From NCBI RefSeq assembly GCF_003265705.1, contig NW_020312935.1:7038245-7102244 (forward strand): DNA of 64,000 nucleotides, in the 5' to 3' direction. Origin of the DNA: Callorhinus ursinus. Its lineage: Eukaryota; Chordata; Mammalia; Carnivora; Otariidae. A program made the translations under genes and the position numbers. Within the stretch, counting starts at the first letter, position 1, and each line of letters opens with the position of its first letter. Shown piece after piece: positions 58,759 to 64,000 of the stretch. The notes beneath the pieces are model-generated. The model was not told where the DNA came from and ran no database searches. It was given only the letters and a program-made list of their open reading frames with translations.

Positions 58759-59085
58759 CTAGGATGCCTGTGAGGATGCCTTCGAGGATCCCTGGGTGGA
58801 GGTGCGCCAGGCATCCGACGTGGGGGCCTGTGTGGGTGCTTTCGCAGGTGCCTTCGCGGGTGCCGCCACGGGAGCTTTTGAGGCTGCCGGCGTGGGTGGT
58901 TTGGAGGATCCCCGCGTGCCCGCTTTCCCGGGCGCCGGCGTGGGCCCTGACTTCTTGGGCTCCAGGAGCAGGGAGGAACTGCTTTCATATTCGAGTCCCA
59001 GCATTCTTCTCATTTTATCCCTTATCTTCTTGGTGACCATAATCCCATCCAGGATACACACGACTGCCGCTGTGAGACACTGGGT
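58759..59085 (-). CDS. CMTM1: CMTM1, last coding exon
   Basis: Follows a tctgacag acceptor in phase 0: 108 codons then TAG. It opens TQCLTAAVVCILDGIMVTKK, the fourth membrane segment, then IRDKMRRMLGLEYESSSSLLL. The remaining tail is rich in Ala, Pro, Lys, Ser and Thr with repeated APAKAP-like units. The membrane part resembles human CMTM1. The A/P/K-rich tail is longer and more repetitive than I remember for human. CMTM1 is a tetraspan MARVEL protein with testis-biased expression and many splice forms in humans. Symbol assigned by homology and by position next to CMTM2. Confidence 0.85.
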   Translation of the reverse strand, partial: TQCLTAAVVCILDGIMVTKKIRDKMRRMLGLEYESSSSLLLEPKKSGPTPAPGKAGTRGSSKPPTPAASKAPVAAPAKAPAKAPTQAPTSDAWRTSTQGSSKASSQAS

Positions 59086-60169
59086 CTGTCAGACACAAGA
59101 TACGGGAAGGAAAGGCTGGGTTATTCTGCAGCTCAGCAGCAACCTGTCTTCCCTATCCCATCCCAGGGGGCAGGGGGCTGCAGGTGGCCGCTTATCCCCC
59201 TCTGACCCAGCACTGCCTATTTGGTGTCTGCCTAGCTGACAGCTGTGGCACATTCTGCGATTCGCAGGGCAAGGGATTTTGGAAATGGTGGGTTTTGCTG
59301 TCAGTAATGACCTTGCCTGATGCCTGAGGCACCGGGAAAGGACCAGAGAAGAGTATTGGCTGTAGGAGGCTCCATATAGGTATGAGGTCCTGAGAAGGCC
59401 CTTCAGTAGAAAGGACTCCTGGGCTTTGTTTGAAAAGGGCAGGAAGGAGTTCCCAAGGGGACCAGCTGGGAGGAAGAGAACTTCAGATCGTGGACAGGGG
59501 TCTCTGAGGAGTGTGGTGTGGCTGAGACCTCTGGAGCTGGTGAGGGAGGGGGCAGAGTTGAGGCTAGGAAGTGCAGAATTGGGGATTTTATTGAGAGGAG
59601 AGATCAGGTGCCAGAGTCAGAAAGCCCACTTGCAGTAAGCCATGAGGTGAAAAGGACTGGAGGAGGCAGGGACACCAGTGGGGTGTGGTGGGGGCTCCTG
59701 TCATGCAAGTAAGAATTGATGGGGTCCAGATGGTGGGAGCCCCTGGCAGGTAGGAGAAGGCTTGGTGTCTGAGTTAGCAGATGGGGACCAGCAGCGCATA
59801 GCACCCAAGAATCTAGGTGCCTCCCATATCCTGCCCGCTCTGGATGTTTCTCTTCATCGTCACTTAATCCCTGGATGCTTGAATGAACTTTCCCTAGGTA
59901 GGTCTTGCCCCAGCTAATCTGTGGGCTCCTACAGGGATAAGGGACTCTATCCCCAACACTAAGCCTGGGTCTGGCACAATCCAATGGGATTGGCAAATAT
60001 TTACTGATTATGGAATGAATTCAAAGAAGTCAAGCTTTTTTTTTTTTTTCTGGATAAATTTTTGTTCGCATTGCTTAACTTCTTGAACCAAAGTCTCACC
60101 GCCCCGCTTCCCACCCTCCATCTTCAAAGCATTTAATCTGCCATTTCTTGTGCTCTTCATATGATGGGG

Positions 60170-60300
60170 ATTTGAGTCCCAGCTTGTCCCAGGCTTGTGA
60201 GCCAGGGCAAAGTATTTAACCTCAGTTCTCATATCTGTAAAAATGAGAATTGTAAAAATTAAGTCAAAACATGCCTGGCCATGTGTGTGGCACATGCTGG
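60170..60300 (+). repeat. MIR fragment
   Basis: Core phrases agtatttaacctcagttctc and catatctgtaaaaatgagaa. Confidence 0.65.
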
Positions 60301-60304
60301 GAGC

Positions 60305-60343
60305 TTCCTTCCTTCCTTTCTTCCTTCCTTCCTTCCTTCCTTC
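60305..60343. repeat. TTCC tetranucleotide repeat
   Basis: Near-perfect ttcc units with one tttc variant, in a CMTM1 intron. Confidence 0.93.
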
Positions 60344-60626
60344 TGGGCCATTCACTTTGGACAATGTACTTTTTTTTTTTTTTCCTATTCATGTGCTTTT
60401 AAAATATAAATCTCTAGTCCAGAAGAGTCAAAGTCCTATTTATAGACAAGAACACCTTGTTGCAACATTTCAAAAAATAGTGTGTACGTTTCTCGAAAGG
60501 GGAGTTTGTACCTATTTGGAGAATGAGTATTAGAATGAAGATTTTCATGAGTTTAGAGCTTATGCAACTTTACATCTTAATGATGGTCTGCTAGTTTCCC
60601 TTTGCAAAGAGTTTTGAAATACTGAT

Positions 60627-60823
60627 TTTTTTAAAAAAAGATTTACTTATTTGAGAGAGAGCGAGAGCAAGTGGGAGGGGCAGAGGGAGAGGAAGAGAAT
60701 CTCAAGCCGACTCTGCGCCAAGCACTGAGACCGATGAGGGGCTTGATCCCATGACCCTGAGATCACAACTTGACCCGAAACCAAGAGTTGGACCCTTAAC
60801 TGACTGAGCCACCCAGGTACCCC
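60627..60823 (-). mobile_element. Can-SINE in CMTM1 intron
   Basis: Flanks tgaaatact(g/a)at. It ends about 45 bp from the CMTM1 exon donor at 60,866. Confidence 0.95.
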
Positions 60824-60866
60824 TGAAATACTAATCTTAAAGGGGCTCACGAAGGTTTCGACTTAC

Positions 60867-60965
60867 CCCTCCAACGTAGAATAAGTGCCTTCTTTCCATT
60901 TCTTGCATCGCCAAGATGGCAACTATTAAAAGGAACACAGCTGTAATAAAACTGTTGACAAGATC
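60867..60965 (-). CDS. CMTM1: CMTM1, penultimate coding exon in window (third membrane segment)
   Basis: 33 codons, acceptor tacag, donor gtaagt, phase 0 at both ends. Encodes DLVNSFITAVFLLIVAILAM then QEMERRHLFYVGG. Size and the opening DLVN equal the corresponding exon of CMTM4 and CMTM2. Earlier exons must lie past 64,000, since none is recognisable in the next 3 kb. Confidence 0.88.
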
Positions 60966-62004
60966 CTGTAATACAGAATTGAAAACTGTCAACTTTATGT
61001 GAAAATGTGATTTCATAAAATATTTAAATTGGTCAATTACCCATCTAAGGATGGATGTCTTTTTAAAACTTTCCCTTTGATTAATATTAAGAGGAACCAT
61101 TAGCAGCAAAATTCTTGCATCTTCCAAGACATGAGTTTATGTGATTTTAAGGTCCTGGATAGGACTTTGTCAGCGGAAATGGGTTTAATTTCATTAAAGA
61201 GTGCCATTAAAAAAAAAAAGCTGACAACTTTCCCATTATATTCTCCTTAAAGGGCATAAGAAAGTGAGCATGAAAAACACCTAGAGGCATGGGGTCCTAC
61301 CCGAATCGGACCTCTATAAATTATGATTTTTTAAAAATCCTATTATTTTAAATTAATGCAAATTCTGCATTCTGTTCCATATTTTTTAATATAAACATTA
61401 AATTTTAGATTAGCACTTTACTAATTTAATTGCATTCCCAAATCTGCAGGTAGAGCCAATTCTCTGGAAGTTAGTTGGGTCTTATTTATTCTGTAGGTTC
61501 ACATATCCCAGGGAGGCAGGAACCCACCTGAGGAGCAGGCCTGGTATTCTAGAGTGAATGCCTGTGCTGTTGACTTTTGTTCTTTCCTAAGAAATGGCTG
61601 GAATTGAGTCTGCCCTAGCATCTGTGGGCTGCCTTTGTCCTTTCTTCTGGATTCCAGTACTGAGTTCTTTAACTGCTAGCCCAAACTGCAGCTTTGTGTG
61701 CTAAATAAAGGGCGAGGATGAGTAGAGGGGGCCACTCCTGAGGATAAGCAGAGGCTGGGCTTTGGTAATAGAGCAATAATGGAAAAGTGGATACTCACTG
61801 TGTCCATGGCCCCAGTGTGGGGAGGGTCAAAAGCTCAGGGTGATAGAACCATGATATGGCCTGGATATCTAATTGGAATATTTTAAGTCCTTAAGTCTTG
61901 ATGTCTTGACTTGGTAGCGTCAGCCTGTCTGGTGCACCTCCCCAAATCTAGCAAGGAGCCCTGCCACCCAGTGTGCAGAATCATAATGGCTCTGATAGAG
62001 CTCT

Positions 62005-62190
62005 TCAGTGTGCTCAGTATTTCCCAGTCATTATCTTATTTAACCCTCACAAACACCCTCCAGAGTCAGTATTGTTATGATCCCTGTTTTAAGAGGACAA
62101 AGCAGAGGCTTAGAGAGGTTTATTAAATTGCCTAAGATTGGGTATCTGCCAAGGAGGGGAGTCAGAACTCCTCTCACTGTTGCCTCCCAT
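62005..62190 (-). repeat. MIR
   Basis: Reverse MIR: ttatcttatttaaccctcac, cctgttttaagaggacaaag, gcttagagaggtttattaaa. Confidence 0.75.
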
Positions 62191-62324
62191 CATCCCCCCA
62201 GGTTGGAAGTGCAGCATCCATCTTGGGCATTTTCTGTGGATAATGGGTCATGGAGGGTCAAAATGGTATGGGACGTGTACAGTGGGAGTGTATTTTGTTG
62301 ATGAACTCTTCTGGCCTGCCAATT

Positions 62325-62480
62325 CCTAGATGTGTGACCCGGGGCATGTTTTATCATCCTCTGTGTCAACATGTTCATTTTAAATATGGGGATAGTGATT
62401 GGGATTCACTGGGTTGATCTGAGGATTAAATGGTATAATGAATCTGAAAATACCAGATAAGTGCCTGGCATCGAGTGGGT
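62325..62480 (+). repeat. MIR fragment
   Basis: gtgtgacccggggcatgttt followed by gaggattaaatggtataatg and agtgcctggcatcgagtggg. Confidence 0.65.
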
Positions 62481-63134
62481 CATGAGTGCATCAAAATGTG
62501 GACTTGTGATACCTGCCTTCAAAATGTACACAGTCGGTGAACTTTCTGCAGACTTCAGGTGTTCTCCCATTGAGATTGCTGAGCAAGGAGTCCCGTCCCT
62601 ATCACGGAATGTGACTTGCCTCAGGGAGGGGCACTAATTATTTGGACACCTGGTGGGTAACACTGGGGGGAAAGGAGCAGGGCTGCTGCGGGTTAGAAGT
62701 GAGATCCAGCTGGATTCTGTGGGCTGAATGAAAAGTCTGCCCACAGTAGGGCAGGTGCAGCGGTGTACAGTTTTGCAAGAAGCTTAGTCCTTTAGGGTCA
62801 TGTAAACCAAGATAGTAAAAAAGTGTGAACAAGGACTCTTACAACTAAGAAATAGGATGTAAACTTTTTAAAACAAAAATTAACTAGCTGTGGCCATAGG
62901 TGGTTGAGAATTTAGATGAAAGCCAATGGTAAGACTAATAAATCAACTGCAGACTAGGCTTCGCTAGCCCGTCGTTCACTCCCTGTCATATTTCCATCTC
63001 CTCACTGGAATACTAGATGTTCGTTTACTCTGTCCTTACTATAATTTACTCTGGCCCTTGCTCACAAGGAAGGGCTCTCCTGAACTGTCCTCTGGAGTTC
63101 ATGTTTGCCTTACATCTCACATTCTCTCACAGAT

Positions 63135-63290
63135 CACACTTCTTGAGCACTTCCCGTGTGTCACATACTGTGCCAGGGTGTTAATCTCATTTGATTCTCA
63201 CAACAAATTATCCTTATCCTCAATTTACAGATGGCTAAGCAACAGCTTGGGGTTGCTCAGCCAGTAAGTGGCTAGGACCCTCTGCAGCCT
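63135..63290 (-). repeat. MIR
   Basis: Reverse MIR with tctcatttgattctcacaac, caatttacagatggctaagc and ctcagccagtaagtggctag. Confidence 0.75.
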
Positions 63291-63383
63291 GAATTGAGTG
63301 TCCAGAGGCCTTCTCTGTAATACACCCCCCACCCACCCCGACCTTTCGCCTTAGACACATCATTGTTGTTGGCCTCATCGTTG

Positions 63384-63387
63384 GCAG

Positions 63388-63419
<32 letters not shown>

Positions 63420-63426
63420 AGGGAGC
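63384..63426. repeat. GA-rich microsatellite
   Basis: (GA)n passing into gggaga units, a pure purine strand. Confidence 0.95.
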
Positions 63427-64000
63427 AAGAGAGAGAGATTTTCTTCCTGATGGAGTAAAATTGCAGCTGAGCCTTGTCACGTGCCATCTTTACTTACCAT
63501 CTTTTTCTTTCCCCCTTGACTAAATACCCTATTGACTCAGGTAACCTCCTCTGACTAAAATGAGAGATGGATTTGTTACTTGACTGTTATTTTTCCATAA
63601 AGCACCCAAATTGCTGAGATAAAATCGTGTAGAATTTTAACTGGGAAAGAAAAAGATGCTTTAATGGTGAATGCTTATTTTTAAAAATCACTGAATATTA
63701 GAAAAAAATTTGAACATTTACAATTTGTTTCACAAAATGTGGTATTTGTAACAAGAATTTATATATAATAAACATTATATAGTATTCAGCTAGCTGCAAC
63801 TCCCACTGATTCCATTTGTGCCTGGAGTTCTCCAAACATGTGACATAACCTGATCAGAGATGACCAGAACTGTGGTTTTTCATTAACCTTATATGAAGGG
63901 GGACATTCTAAAGCTGACACTTCCTCTTTCTAAATGTAAAGATATTGCTGGTAGTTTTGGAATCATCACTTCTGTAGAGTTTTTGTTTAAAATGTTTATT

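Larger units (their letters stand above)
59086..60866 (-). other. CMTM1: CMTM1 intron between the two visible exons
   Basis: 1.8 kb holding a MIR piece near 60.2 kb, a TTCC-type tetranucleotide repeat near 60,305 and one Can-SINE at 60.6-60.8 kb. Confidence 0.8.
60966..64000 (-). other. CMTM1: Upstream CMTM1 intron sequence to window end
   Basis: Contains several MIR-like ancient SINEs and a purine-rich microsatellite at 63.38 kb. No CMTM exon encoding the first two membrane segments was found on the - strand. Confidence 0.7.

Noticed and set aside
58284..58988. A 234-codon - strand open frame rich in Arg and Pro
   Set aside because: It lies in another frame of the CMTM1 tail and the CpG island. 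The repeated Pro/Arg pattern is the frameshifted A/P/K repeat.
63384..63426. Repeated short units considered as a CRISPR-like array
   Set aside because: It is a simple GA microsatellite in a mammalian intron. No CRISPR array exists in the window.

Overview
This is a nuclear window from a carnivoran mammal, probably an arctoid such as a bear, seal or mustelid. The evidence is about 45 tRNA-derived Can-SINEs (head close to GGGCGCCTGGGTGGCTCAG, CT-rich body, AATAAA/A-rich tail), a carnivore-type L1 3' end, and intron-containing vertebrate genes. The genes are part of the CKLF/CMTM (chemokine-like factor, MARVEL-domain) cluster that lies on human 16q22. Relative to the usual display of the human cluster, this window reads in the opposite direction.

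Layout: the + strand carries only the last two coding exons of CMTM4 (7,387-7,485 and 8,851-9,015), then a long candidate 3' UTR reaching poly(A) signals near 16.4 kb. The - strand carries a complete five-exon CMTM3 (ATG 24,833, stop 18,185; 186 codons predicted), tail to tail with CMTM4. About 16 kb of repeat-rich intergenic DNA follows. Next is a complete four-exon CMTM2, also - strand (ATG 58,170, stop 41,083; 256 codons predicted), whose second intron is 15.7 kb of stacked L1 and SINE insertions. Only 588 bp farther along is the stop codon of CMTM1 (- strand), of which the last two coding exons are present (60,867-60,965 and 58,759-59,085). Its upstream exons lie beyond the window end. All exon edges were set by GT/AG sites that keep the frame, and the joined products match the family in length and motif order.

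The four proteins are related tetraspan membrane proteins. In CMTM1, CMTM2 and CMTM4 an exon of 33-34 codons starting D-L-(V/L)-N, with phase-0 borders, encodes the third membrane segment. CMTM3 has a 32-codon equivalent. This is what one expects of a tandem gene-duplication family. CpG-rich promoter regions mark the 5' ends of CMTM3 (about 23.8-25.2 kb) and CMTM2 (about 58.0-58.6 kb).

Repeats are very uneven. From about 8 kb to 26.6 kb I see no Can-SINE, whereas 26.6-57.1 kb is a mosaic of antisense L1 pieces, sense L1 pieces and nearly 40 SINEs. Several SINEs were inserted again and again into the same T-rich target. The clearest case is 50,958-52,126, where a U6 snRNA retropseudogene, an L1 3' end and two SINEs are separated by five copies of one 15-17 nt target sequence. 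A 100-N assembly gap lies inside a SINE at 33,115. I found no sign of a novel gene system. The most unusual signals are the repeated use of target sites, the compact CMTM1/CMTM2 junction, the SINE desert over CMTM4/CMTM3, and a tandem NAG acceptor in CMTM2.
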